Translations under genes and position numbers: made by a program
Notes under the pieces: generated by a model
What the model was told of the DNA's origin: nothing
What the model saw: only the letters and a program-made list of their open reading frames with translations
Database searches by the model: none
Assembly: GCA_959020035.1 (NCBI GenBank)
Contig: CAUEQX010000011.1
Location: 1-22,843, forward strand
Length of the DNA: 22,843 nucleotides
From: an uncultured Collinsella sp.
Lineage (GTDB): Bacteria > Actinomycetota > Coriobacteriia > Coriobacteriales > Coriobacteriaceae
Direction: 5' to 3'
Shown here: positions 1 to 6,704 of the stretch, one piece after another
Layout of the letters: each line of letters opens with the position of its first letter
Position numbering within the stretch: the first letter of the stretch is position 1

Positions 1-333
1 TTCGGCCTCGCGCCGAGTCAGAGGTCGAGCGCGGACTCCGTGCGCCTCGGCGGAATCAGCGGGGCCGGCAACGCCCTCGTCAGGAGGCTGGCCGTCGAGG
101 GGTCCTGGAGCTACGTCCAGGCGAGCCACCAACCGAAGCTGATGCCCAAGGGCAGCGGCGTCCCGCTCGAGGTGAGGATGCACGGGAGGAAGGGGTCCGA
201 GCGCCTGCTCCGGCGACGCGAGGAGATGCTCGAGAGGGGCATGCCCCAGGCGAAGGCGAACGCCGCCACCGCCGCCGAGCTCGTGAGGTGGCTGTGGGCC
301 CTCGGCGCGATGTGCCGGGAGGCAACCGAATAG
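1..333 (+). CDS. IS110/IS1111-family transposase, C-terminal part (cut by window start)
   Basis: The frame is open from base 1 and ends at TAG 331-333, so only the C-terminal ~110 residues are present. The visible part begins FGLAPSQRSSADSV and continues RLGGISGAGNALVRRL, the helix-hairpin-helix-like signature of the IS116/IS110/IS902 C-terminal domain. It ends in an Ala-rich helix with the WLWALGAM tail usual for these enzymes. Family members are DEDD-type recombinases that, in characterised cases, use a structured guide RNA from the element's own non-coding end. The GTG at 40 is internal, not a start. The catalytic N-terminal RuvC-like domain lies outside the window, so whether the transposase is intact is unknown. 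Family assignment is confident; the subgroup is not. Confidence 0.88.
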   Translation, partial: FGLAPSQRSSADSVRLGGISGAGNALVRRLAVEGSWSYVQASHQPKLMPKGSGVPLEVRMHGRKGSERLLRRREEMLERGMPQAKANAATAAELVRWLWALGAMCREATE

Positions 334-615
334 ACATAGCCCCCGTCCCGGCGAGCCGGGCAGCCTTCGGGGATACCCCCGCTTTCGCTGGGCGCGCGGC
401 AGCGGCCGCATGCGCGTAGTCAGACTTGGGGAGCCCCGCCGAAGGAGAGGATTGCGGGCCGCCGGAGCGGTATCCGCGGATATGAGACTGAGCCGAAGGC
501 GTCGACGACATGCCGGGGGCGGACCGGGACGGGTTCAACGGCAGGCCCCGCCGACCGATTGCAAGCGGTCGGCGGGGCCATTGTGGCTCTTGACAGCGGA
601 TTGGGTCATATGAGC
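334..615 (+). other. Right end of the IS110-type element, non-coding and structured
   Basis: About 280 GC-rich bases follow the transposase without a credible gene. They hold several short hairpins: CCCGG/CCGGG at 347-360, the palindrome ATCCGCGGAT at 473-482, and a perfect 14-bp stem at 544-579. A consensus -35 box TTGACA lies at 590-595 and points outward, with no matching -10 before the presumed end near 605-615. In IS110-like elements such a -35 can form a promoter when the ends join in a circle. In the IS1111 subgroup the guide RNA lies downstream of the transposase, so this is a candidate location. The exact element end is inferred. Confidence 0.5.
544..579. repeat. Perfect 14-bp stem-loop in the IS right end
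   Basis: GGCCCCGCCGACCG at 544-557 pairs exactly with CGGTCGGCGGGGCC at 566-579 around an 8-nt loop. No T-run follows on either strand, so it is not a standard intrinsic terminator. It could be part of a guide RNA or a transcript-end structure. Confidence 0.6.
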
Positions 616-617
616 GA

Positions 618-715
618 AAACGTCCCTAAGCGAGCAAGGTGACGTGAAAGAGGAGGGAAGCGTACTTTGGTACGCGACCGACGATTGAACGTCAGATTGC
701 CGCTTAGGGGCGTTT
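618..715. repeat. 98-bp palindromic element next to the IS end
   Basis: Outer arms 618-645 and 689-715 are imperfect inverted repeats sharing AAACG-CCCTAAGCG-GCAA-TGACGT in reverse complement. Inside them is a second stem, GCGTAC at 660-665 and GTACGC at 670-675. There is no coding signal. The architecture (long outer stem plus small inner stem) resembles the unrelated element at 2842-2960. Confidence 0.6.
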
Positions 716-732
716 GCAGCGTCGAGCCGTTA
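707..732. repeat. 26-nt intergenic repeat, copy 1
   Basis: This 26-nt stretch recurs with one mismatch at 13698-13723. The shared core is GGGGCGTTTGCAGCGTCGA. Here it overlaps the right arm of the 98-bp palindrome and lies just past the end of the GntR gene. Confidence 0.7.
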
Positions 733-756
733 CGCGGTTTGGTAAAACCGCGTAAC
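729..756. repeat. 12-bp perfect hairpin abutting the GntR stop codon
   Basis: GTTACGCGGTTT (729-740) and AAACCGCGTAAC (745-756) form a perfect stem with a 4-nt loop, directly next to the TAA of the GntR gene (757-759). No T-run follows on the minus strand, so intrinsic termination is doubtful. It could protect the 3' end of the mRNA. Confidence 0.6.
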
Positions 757-1476
757 TTACATGACCATAACGTAGCGCGATCCCACGTAGTACTGCTTAC
801 CCATCAAAACCGGCTCGTCATCGGGACCGGTAAAGCCGGCACGCAGGTTGAGCAGCGGATCGTGCGGAGCAATGCCCAGCTCGGCCGCCTGCTCGGCGTT
901 AGCTCGAACGGCCTCGACCGTACGGTAGCCAACCGAGACAATCGGCGTTCCGCCAACACGCTCGACCTCGGCAAAAATCGACTTGTCCTCAAGATCGGCC
1001 GTCAACAGCTCACGGTAGGCGTCAAACGGCACAAAGATGTTCTCCTCAAAGATGGGCTCGCCGTCGGCCGTACGCACGCGCTTGATATGCAGCAGCAGCG
1101 CATCCTTCTGCAGGCCAAAGAACTCCATCTCGTTTTGGCGCGCCGGAACGATCTGGCGATCGATCACGTGCGCACCGGCCTTCATGCCGTTGCCGGCACA
1201 CAGCGCGGTAAACGTCTGCAGCGTCGAGGCGTGAAACTGGCGGTTGATGTGCGGCGTGGAGACAAAGGTGCCGCGGCCCTGCTGCTTAACCAGGTAACCA
1301 TCGGAGCACAGCTCCTCGACAGCGCGGCGCACCGTAATACGGCTCACCTCGTACTGCTCGGCTAGTTCAAGCTCGGACGGAATACGCTCCTTGGGTGCAT
1401 AAACACCTTTCTCGATCGCATCCTTGATTTCGTCATAAATCTGCTGGTAAAGCGGTGCATTTTTGGGCGCAGGCAT
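757..1476 (-). CDS. GntR-family regulator with UTRA domain (HutC/FarR type)
   Basis: This 239-aa protein has an N-terminal winged helix (about residues 8-75) with the GntR signature PSELELAEQYEVSRITVRRA and the wing GRGTFV. A C-terminal UTRA ligand-binding domain follows (about 95-235). UTRA regulators usually sense a phosphosugar or related metabolite and are often repressors. The ATG at 1476 has only a weak ribosome site (AAGAGTG). A CGTTATATACG site lies 39-49 bases upstream and near matches occur at the PTS and EamA promoters, so it probably controls itself and those genes. Domain assignment is firm; ligand and targets are inferred. Confidence 0.9.
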   Translation of the reverse strand: MPAPKNAPLYQQIYDEIKDAIEKGVYAPKERIPSELELAEQYEVSRITVRRAVEELCSDGYLVKQQGRGTFVSTPHINRQFHASTLQTFTALCAGNGMKAGAHVIDRQIVPARQNEMEFFGLQKDALLLHIKRVRTADGEPIFEENIFVPFDAYRELLTADLEDKSIFAEVERVGGTPIVSVGYRTVEAVRANAEQAAELGIAPHDPLLNLRAGFTGPDDEPVLMGKQYYVGSRYVMVM

Positions 1477-1514
1477 ATCTGATCACTCTTATCAAAATAG
1501 CTAAATTTCTAATA

Positions 1515-1525
1515 CGTATATAACG
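1515..1525. promoter_or_regulatory. Candidate GntR operator upstream of its own gene
   Basis: On the minus strand the bases read CGTTATATACG, a CGT-N5-ACG dyad. Near-identical sites occur at 8944-8954 (10/11) and 7662-7672 (9/11), both in promoter regions of minus-strand genes in the sugar-amine region. Confidence 0.5.
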
Positions 1526-1568
1526 TCTAGTTTCATGTTACCTCATATTGATAAAACGATACACCCTC

Positions 1569-1612
1569 CCTACCAAAAAGCGACAGCTTCATTTTGGTAG
1601 GTTTTATCTGGG
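1569..1612. repeat. 44-nt stem-loop intergenic repeat, copy A
   Basis: CCTACCAAAA (1569-1578) and TTTTGGTAGG (1592-1601) form a perfect 10-bp stem with a 13-nt loop, followed by a conserved TTTTATCTGGG tail. It matches 3703-3746 at 40 of 44 positions. It sits between the YitT-family gene and the GntR gene. Confidence 0.75.
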
Positions 1613-1619
1613 CAAACGA

Positions 1620-1654
1620 GAGCTCTCGAAAGCAACGGGGCTTTCGGGGGGCTC
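1620..1654 (-). terminator. Possible terminator hairpin after the YitT-family gene
   Basis: A nested stem (GAGC/GCTC outside, CGAAAG/CTTTCG inside) lies 41 bases or more past the end of the YitT-family gene. The following U-tract is poor (GTTTG), so termination here is a weak call. Confidence 0.3.
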
Positions 1655-1694
1655 GTTCGGATGGGTTGCGCAGGACCGGCAAAATGCCAATACC

Positions 1695-2702
1695 CTACTT
1701 GCCGTCGTCCTGCTGCAGGCTGTCCTGTTCGCTGAGGCGCGCCTGCCTGCTGGCCATGCGTGCGGGCTTGTCGGGATCGGGAACGGCCGTGGGCATGGGC
1801 TCGTCGACATGACCGCCCCACCAGCCGCCCACAAAGTTGAGCGTGTGGAACACGTTGATCACGGCGCCGGGATCAACGTCGCACACCAACTTGATAATGT
1901 CCTGGCTCTCGTAGGTCGAAACAACGGTGTTCAGCAGGTACATCTTTTCGCGGCTGTATCCGCCGACGACCTCGGCGCAGCTAATGCCGTGCTGAAAATG
2001 GTTTACGTAGGCAGTCATGACCTCGTCTGCCTTGCGCGTCGTAATCTGCAGCGTCACGCGATCGTAGCGACGATAGAAACTGTCGATGGTCTTGGTCGAA
2101 ATAAACTGGAACACGATGGAATACGCCGCCTTGTCCCAGCCAAACATAAAGCCAAAGATCGCCAGGATAAAGCAGTTGAAACCAAAGATGACGCCCCAGA
2201 TGGTCTTGCCCGTGTGGTTGGAGACCCACAGCGCGATAAAGTCGGTGCCGCCGGTGGATGCGCCGGATTTAAGTGCGATGGCAGCGCCCAGACCCGAGAC
2301 CACGCCGCCAAAAATGATGAGCATGATCTTGTCGCCCAAAAATGGAGCGAAGTGAAAGACGTTGAGGAACAGCGACGAGAGCACGACCTGCATCATCGAG
2401 AAGATGACGAAGCGCTTGCTAATGCCGCTCCAGCATAGGAGCGCCACGGGGATGTTGAGCGCGAGCATACCGAGCGAAATGTCGATGTGAACGCCGCCCA
2501 GCGAGGTAACGCGATCGAGCAGGACCGCAACGCCGGTGAGGCCGCTCGGAAGCAGGTCGGCGGGCTGAATGAACGCCTGGATCAGGAATGTCTGGAGGAC
2601 GGCAGAAATTGTGACCGCCACGGCAGTAATGGCACGGCGGACGATGGTGAGGCGGCCGAGCATGAGCACGCGGTCCGTGAGCTGATCGATGGCGTTCGCC
2701 AC
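1695..2702 (-). CDS. YitT-family membrane protein (DUF161 plus DUF2179)
   Basis: This 335-aa protein has five or six hydrophobic segments in residues 20-200, including the characteristic QPADLLPSGLTGVA and SGASTGGTDFIA loops of the YitT family. A soluble DUF2179 domain follows (about 215-295; DRVTLQITTRK and FVGGWWG). The C-terminal ~40 residues are polar and variable. The physiological role of the family is unsettled. The start is GTG at 2702 behind AAAGGAG with 5-nt spacing. An extended -10 (TGCTACAAT, read on the minus strand) lies about 46 bases upstream. It stands apart from the next gene by about 218 bases. Family membership is sure; function is not. Confidence 0.88.
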   Translation of the reverse strand: MANAIDQLTDRVLMLGRLTIVRRAITAVAVTISAVLQTFLIQAFIQPADLLPSGLTGVAVLLDRVTSLGGVHIDISLGMLALNIPVALLCWSGISKRFVIFSMMQVVLSSLFLNVFHFAPFLGDKIMLIIFGGVVSGLGAAIALKSGASTGGTDFIALWVSNHTGKTIWGVIFGFNCFILAIFGFMFGWDKAAYSIVFQFISTKTIDSFYRRYDRVTLQITTRKADEVMTAYVNHFQHGISCAEVVGGYSREKMYLLNTVVSTYESQDIIKLVCDVDPGAVINVFHTLNFVGGWWGGHVDEPMPTAVPDPDKPARMASRQARLSEQDSLQQDDGK

Positions 2703-2747
2703 GTAGGCTCCTTTCGAAGGCAGATGTGGTTGTGGGGCATGCCCGCG

Positions 2748-2753
2748 ATTGTA
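2748..2753 (-). promoter_or_regulatory. Probable -10 element of the YitT-family gene
   Basis: The minus strand reads TGCTACAAT, an extended -10 with TACAAT at 2753-2748. No good -35 lies 17 bases upstream, which extended -10 promoters tolerate. The start codon is about 46 bases downstream. Confidence 0.4.
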
Positions 2754-2841
2754 GCATGGAGCGTGCGGGGGCGCTTCAATTCAACCTCCCTCGACAACCA
2801 AAACGGGACCAGCAACCCCCACGACCAAAGGGCAAAATTCC

Positions 2842-2960
2842 AAGTGAGTAGACTTTTTACGATCTGCCGAGCACACCCAAAACCGCCACCCCTGTGACCT
2901 GCGGTTTTACAAAGGAAGATATGCATTGTGCTCGGCCTGCGCCAAAAAGTCTACTCACTT
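2842..2960. repeat. 119-bp palindromic element (MITE-like or structured RNA)
   Basis: The ends are perfect 17-bp inverted repeats: AAGTGAGTAGACTTTTT at 2842-2858 and its complement at 2944-2960. Inside, after 7-nt internal loops on each side, a perfect 10-bp stem follows (GCCGAGCACA 2866-2875 with 2927-2936). Innermost is an 8-bp stem (AAAACCGC 2879-2886 with 2901-2908). The element occupies the gap between the YitT-family gene and the HAD gene. The rest of that gap (2703-2841, 2961-3057) holds the YitT promoter region and no gene. Confidence 0.8.
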
Positions 2961-3057
2961 AGTCCGAATCGAAGCCAAACGGATCAAAATCGAAACCAAA
3001 TTGAGCCAGTCCACCGCAAAAAACGTTTGAACCCGTGCTTCTCGCGGCGGATTGACA

Positions 3058-3687
3058 CTACAAAGCGGCCAAAATGTCGGTCAGATTATCAATAACGGCA
3101 TCGGCTCGCGATTGATCGAGGTTGACGCCCTCGTGCGGACGCAGCGCCAGGACTCGGGCGCCGGAGCGCTTGCCAGCCTCGATCCCCAAAGGCGAATCCT
3201 CGATAACCAGGCACTCGGCAGACTCCACCCCCAGCGCCTCCATGGCACGCAGGTAGATCTCGGGGTCGGGCTTAAACGCACTGCACTCGTGACCGCTGAT
3301 GGTGTAGTCCAGCACGTCGGCGATACCGGCGATCTCCACCAGCTCGTCGATCAGCTCGCGATAGGACGAGCTCGCGATGGCGCACATCACGCCGCGCTCG
3401 TGCAGCTCACGCATCACCGGCTCCGTCTGCTCGTTGAGCAGCTCGGCATACGGAACGGGATGGTCCGGGCTGTAGACCTGCTTGTACTCCACGCGCAGAC
3501 GCTCGCGCAGCTCAACATCGTCGGGCACCAGCGCCTCCCAAATGGCAGGCTCGTTAGACCCCGAAAGATCGGGGATCTCGTCAAAGTGGAACCCTTTCTC
3601 TTCCATAAACGCCACGCGACGACGGTTGTAGAACCACTCGGTATCGACCAGCACGCCGTCCATATCAAACAGCACCGCTTTGATCAT
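3058..3687 (-). CDS. HAD-superfamily hydrolase, beta-phosphoglucomutase-like
   Basis: This 209-aa protein has all four HAD motifs. Motif I is DMDGVLVD (D8 nucleophile, D10 acid/base), motif II lies in the ASSS stretch (around S106-S108), motif III is K139 in FKPDPE, and motif IV is E163-D164 in VIEDSPLG. The helical cap at about 15-90 is of the beta-phosphoglucomutase subfamily. It likely dephosphorylates or isomerises a sugar phosphate. The start at 3687 is preferred because AGGAG lies 6-7 nt upstream. An ATG at 3693 is too close to that site, and a longer reading frame upstream only translates the intergenic repeat. A strong terminator separates it from the upstream deglycase, so it may have its own promoter. 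The link to the sugar-amine pathway is inferred from position. Confidence 0.88.
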   Translation of the reverse strand: MIKAVLFDMDGVLVDTEWFYNRRRVAFMEEKGFHFDEIPDLSGSNEPAIWEALVPDDVELRERLRVEYKQVYSPDHPVPYAELLNEQTEPVMRELHERGVMCAIASSSYRELIDELVEIAGIADVLDYTISGHECSAFKPDPEIYLRAMEALGVESAECLVIEDSPLGIEAGKRSGARVLALRPHEGVNLDQSRADAVIDNLTDILAAL

Positions 3688-3702
3688 ACGCATCTCCTCC
3701 CA

Positions 3703-3746
3703 CCTGCCAAAAAGGGACAGGTTTATTTTGGTAGGTTTTATCTGGG
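3703..3746. repeat. 44-nt stem-loop intergenic repeat, copy B
   Basis: CCTGCCAAAA (3703-3712) pairs with TTTTGGTAGG (3726-3735) with one mismatch around a 13-nt loop containing GGGACAGG. The TTTTATCTGGG tail is identical to copy A at 1569-1612. It lies immediately upstream of the HAD ribosome site, so it would be in the 5' leader of that gene. Confidence 0.75.
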
Positions 3747-3773
3747 GTTTTGCGGCGCGACAGACACGCCCCC

Positions 3774-3809
3774 AAAGCAAAAAGGGGACGGGGCACAAAC
3801 CCCATCCCC
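3774..3809 (-). terminator. Intrinsic terminator of the first SIS deglycase gene
   Basis: On the minus strand GGGGATGGGG pairs with CCCCGTCCCC (one U-G pair) around a 6-nt loop. TTTTTGCTTT follows directly. It begins about 35 bases past the deglycase stop codon. Confidence 0.85.
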
Positions 3810-3843
3810 TCTCAATCAACCCGTAAGGTCTACTTACTTGTGA

Positions 3844-4827
3844 TTAGTAGGAAAGCTTCCACATGTAGCGACGCATGGTCAGCGGGTGCTGGCGGGCCTC
3901 GGCGATCTGGTTGCCGTACTCACGCATAACGGCGAGGTGCAGCAGCGGGTTGAAGTAGGTGACAACGCTCGCGGGCACGGCGTCAGCCAGGCCGTAGTCC
4001 TTGGAGTCGATCAGAGCGACCTTGGCGCCCATGCGCTTAAGGAAGGTGAGGGCGCGGGCGTCCATCGGACGGGTAGCGCCATCGGACATGAAGAAGACGT
4101 AGGGCTTACCCTCGGTGGAAACCTCGAACGGGCCGTGGAAGTACTCGCCGGTGTTGTAGGCGGCGGCGTCGATCCACTGCATCTCGGTGAACAGGAAGGC
4201 GGCGTGAGAGTAAGCCATCTTCTCGGAGGCACCGGAAGCCATGAAGTAGATCATCTTGTCGTCCTTGAAGTCCTCGGCGAACTTCTTGGCGAGCTTCTTG
4301 CAGGACTGAGCGGCGTTCTCGCAGAGCTCGAAGACGTTGGTGAGGCCGGTGATCATGTCCTCGTAGTGGTCATAACCCTCGGTCTGCTGAAGGATCTCGA
4401 CAGCAAGAGCGATGGCGTAGCCGGGCTTCTCGCACTTGGCAGCGAAGTTGGCGTGGAAGCCGTGAACGATGACGTAGTCGGCGTCGACGGTCAGAGCGGA
4501 GCCAGCCTTGTTGGTGAGGGAGACGACCGGGCAGTTGTGCTTCTTGGCGGTCTTGTTGGCCTCGACGGTCTCGGGCGTGGAGCCACCGAGGGAGCAGGTG
4601 ATCACGAAGGTGTGCTCGTTGACCCAGGAAGGCGTGTCATAGTTGCACTCGTTAGCGGTGAAGATCTGAACGTTCAGCTTGTCCGTGTTGTTGGCCAGGA
4701 AGTACTTGGCGGGGTACAGGTCGGACATGGAAGCACCGCAGCCGACGAAGGCGACACTGTGGATCTCGTGGTTGGACAGGACGTCAGCGACGATCTGCTT
4801 AGGGAGGTTAAGGTCGATCTCGTACAT
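3844..4827 (-). CDS. SIS-domain sugar-amine 6-phosphate deglycase (FrlB/GfrF-like), copy 1
   Basis: This 327-aa protein has two SIS (phosphosugar isomerase) domains: residues about 12-150 (VGCGASMSD, CSLGGSTPET) and about 170-327 (MASGASEKMA). Family members cleave phosphorylated Amadori products such as fructoselysine-6-phosphate into glucose-6-phosphate and the free amine. E215 (in TEMQW) and H231 (in YFHGPFE) line up with the catalytic Glu/His pair described for Salmonella FraB. The RRYMWKLSY tail is typical of the FrlB group. ATG 4827 is chosen because AAGGA lies 9 nt upstream; ATG 4836 abuts that site. The gene follows the PTS IID gene after a 199-bp gap with hairpins. AgaS- or GlmS-like activity is a less likely alternative. 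Confidence 0.85.
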   Translation of the reverse strand: MYEIDLNLPKQIVADVLSNHEIHSVAFVGCGASMSDLYPAKYFLANNTDKLNVQIFTANECNYDTPSWVNEHTFVITCSLGGSTPETVEANKTAKKHNCPVVSLTNKAGSALTVDADYVIVHGFHANFAAKCEKPGYAIALAVEILQQTEGYDHYEDMITGLTNVFELCENAAQSCKKLAKKFAEDFKDDKMIYFMASGASEKMAYSHAAFLFTEMQWIDAAAYNTGEYFHGPFEVSTEGKPYVFFMSDGATRPMDARALTFLKRMGAKVALIDSKDYGLADAVPASVVTYFNPLLHLAVMREYGNQIAEARQHPLTMRRYMWKLSY

Positions 4828-4918
4828 CTGACACATTCCTTTCGATTTTTGCGGCGCCACATTGCCGGGCGCTCGCAGGGTTACCGTGGTTTGGACCGAG
4901 TCGCCGGCCCGTTGAGGA

Positions 4919-4947
4919 TGCGACAAAGGGACTGTCCCATTGTCGCA
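4919..4947. repeat. 29-nt palindrome with GGGACTGTCCC core
   Basis: TGCGACAAAGGGAC (4919-4932) and GTCCCATTGTCGCA (4934-4947) are inverted repeats with one mismatch around a central T. It lies 92 bases upstream of the first deglycase gene. The rest of the 4828-5026 gap holds the next hairpin and no gene. Confidence 0.7.
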
Positions 4948-4961
4948 TTTTGGGGATGGAA

Positions 4962-4992
4962 GCCTGCCTGGGGTATGGGATGCCAGGCAGGC
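4962..4992 (-). terminator. Hairpin after the PTS IID gene, possible terminator or processing site
   Basis: GCCTGCCTGG (4962-4971) and CCAGGCAGGC (4983-4992) form a perfect 10-bp stem with an 11-nt loop, 34 bases after the IID stop codon. Only TTCC follows on the minus strand, so termination may be partial. It may lower expression of the deglycase relative to the PTS. Confidence 0.45.
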
Positions 4993-5026
4993 CCCCGGGG
5001 GAAAGCGGTTAGGCGCTTAGTCGCGA

Positions 5027-5860
5027 CTAGGCCAGGATGCCGGCCGCGGAGAGGGCGATGCCGCCCACGATGGCGATCACGAGAAGCCAACCGGTGTTGA
5101 CGTTCTTCTTGATGAGCCAGTACATAAGGCCGGTGAGGCCAAGGGAGATCATCTGGGGCATCATGCCGTCCAGGATGTCCTGGATAACGACGGTGCCCTC
5201 AGCGAACTGCAGCGGGGTGGTGGCGCCGATCAGCGTGGCGATCATGCCGCCTACGGACATAAGACCCACGATGCCGCAGACATACATGAGCTTCTCCATG
5301 AGGTCGCCGCCCTGAAGCTTGCTCAGGTACTCGTGGCCGCCCTGATAGCCCATCTTGGCTGCGAACCAAGTGATCAGCACAGAGGGGACGATGGAGATGA
5401 GCATGGCCAGGATCGGGCCCATGATGGAGCCCTGCTGAGCCAGCTGAACGCCCAGACCAAAGGCGATAACACGGATGGTGCCCTGGAAGAAGGAGTCACC
5501 GATGCCGGAAAGCGGGCCCATAAGGGAGGTCTTGACCGCGTTAATCGAATCGGGGTTGAAGTTCTCGGGATCCTTGGCGTACTCCTCCTCCATGGAGGCG
5601 GTGAGGCCCAGGATAAAGGCGCTCGTCTGCGGGGTGCAGTTGTAGAACGCCATGTGACGGTGGTAAGCCTCTTTCTTAGCAGCGAGCTGCTTGGGGTCGG
5701 ACTCGTCCGGATAGAGGCGGTCGAGCGTGGGAACCATGCCGTAGAGGAAGCCCATGTTCATCTGACGCTCGTAGTTCCAAGAGGCCTGGATGGCCCAGGA
5801 GCGCCAGAAGAACTGGCTGACCTTCTTGTTCAGGGACACGTCCTTGGTTGCGGTTGCCAT
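5027..5860 (-). CDS. PTS mannose/fructose/sorbose-family IID component
   Basis: This 277-aa protein is the IID membrane subunit of a mannose-class phosphotransferase permease. With IIC it forms the sugar-translocating complex in the membrane. The N-terminal SWAIQASWNYERQMNMGF segment and the following YHRHMAFYNCTPQ and LMGPLSGIGDSFFQGT are hallmark IID sequences. Hydrophobic segments lie in the middle and at the C-terminus (about 130-165, 200-225, 240-277). The ATG at 5860 has AAGGAGG 8 nt upstream. The frame stays open upstream, but that stretch runs back into the IIC gene. The stop of IIC is 13 bases away, so the two are almost certainly co-transcribed and coupled. Confidence 0.93.
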   Translation of the reverse strand: MATATKDVSLNKKVSQFFWRSWAIQASWNYERQMNMGFLYGMVPTLDRLYPDESDPKQLAAKKEAYHRHMAFYNCTPQTSAFILGLTASMEEEYAKDPENFNPDSINAVKTSLMGPLSGIGDSFFQGTIRVIAFGLGVQLAQQGSIMGPILAMLISIVPSVLITWFAAKMGYQGGHEYLSKLQGGDLMEKLMYVCGIVGLMSVGGMIATLIGATTPLQFAEGTVVIQDILDGMMPQMISLGLTGLMYWLIKKNVNTGWLLVIAIVGGIALSAAGILA

Positions 5861-5873
5861 AGTGTGTTCCTCC

Positions 5874-6668
5874 TTAGTCTTCGTCGTCTTCGAGCGGATC
5901 GTAGTCGGAATCGACACCGGCGGCTGCATGGGAACCGTTGAACTTGAAGCCCATGAAGACGACAGCCAGGCACACACCGATCAGAGCGACCGCGATGACG
6001 GACAGGTTGAGGTAAGCGGCGAGCAGGAAACCGATGAACAGGAACGGAGTCATACCCTTCTTGATCATCATGGTGAGCAGCAGGGCCAAGCCGTAGGCGG
6101 TCATGATCTTGGTCGAAACGTTAAGACCAGTGGACAGCCACTCGGGAACCATGTTGACGATGGCCTGAACCAGGTCGGTGCCAACAAAAACGGCGAGGAA
6201 GATCGGCAGGAAGTACATGACGGCGTACAGACCGGAGCCGGCGCAGATGTGCATACGGTAGGCGGTCTTGAACTTTCCGTTATCGATCGCGCTATCTGCC
6301 ACATGGGTGAGGGCGGCGATGATGGAACGGAACACGATGCCGAGAAGCTGACCCAGGACGGCGACCGGGATGGCGATCGTCATGGCGGTCTCGGCGGAAG
6401 CATCGGTCAGGCACGCAAAGGCAGCGGCCACGATGCCGCCCAGGACCATATCGGGCGGAACGGCGGCGCCGACCTGCACCAGGCCCATGGACACGAGCTC
6501 GACGGCGGCACCGACGGCAAGGCCGGTGGGCACATCGCCCAGCAGCAGACCGACGAGCGTAGCGCCAACGAGGGGCTGCTCGAAGTTAAGACGACCGAGC
6601 AGGCGGGAGTCCCACATGCAGAACACGCCGACGAGGCCGACGAGCACCGCACTGATGAACGTATTCAT
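5874..6668 (-). CDS. PTS mannose/fructose/sorbose-family IIC component
   Basis: This 264-aa polytopic protein is the IIC channel subunit of the mannose-class permease. It carries the family's LVGLVGVF start, the FEQPLVGATLVGLLLGD segment and the AVGAAVELVSMGLV segment in its N-terminal third, with about seven to nine hydrophobic helices overall. The C-terminus ends in an acidic tail (DSDYDPLEDDED) that most IIC proteins lack. The gene sits 36 bases after IIA-IIB and 13 bases before IID, giving the order AB-C-D on the minus strand. Substrate cannot be read directly, but the adjacent deglycases point to a sugar-amine rather than free mannose. Confidence 0.93.
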   Translation of the reverse strand: MNTFISAVLVGLVGVFCMWDSRLLGRLNFEQPLVGATLVGLLLGDVPTGLAVGAAVELVSMGLVQVGAAVPPDMVLGGIVAAAFACLTDASAETAMTIAIPVAVLGQLLGIVFRSIIAALTHVADSAIDNGKFKTAYRMHICAGSGLYAVMYFLPIFLAVFVGTDLVQAIVNMVPEWLSTGLNVSTKIMTAYGLALLLTMMIKKGMTPFLFIGFLLAAYLNLSVIAVALIGVCLAVVFMGFKFNGSHAAAGVDSDYDPLEDDED

Positions 6669-6704
6669 ACCCTTCTCCTTTCAGTCAGGCAAAAGCCTGG
6701 TTGA

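Noticed and set aside
3688..3819. A longer N-terminus for the HAD protein.
   Set aside because: The extra residues translate the 44-nt intergenic repeat, and the good ribosome site is at the 3687 start.
4828..4926. A longer N-terminus for the first SIS protein.
   Set aside because: The extra codons have no ribosome site and run into the palindrome; AAGGA is placed for ATG 4827.
3886..5100. A plus-strand frame of 404 codons opposite the first deglycase.
   Set aside because: It has low-complexity Val/Gly/Leu composition and mirrors the codon structure of the SIS gene. It is a shadow frame.
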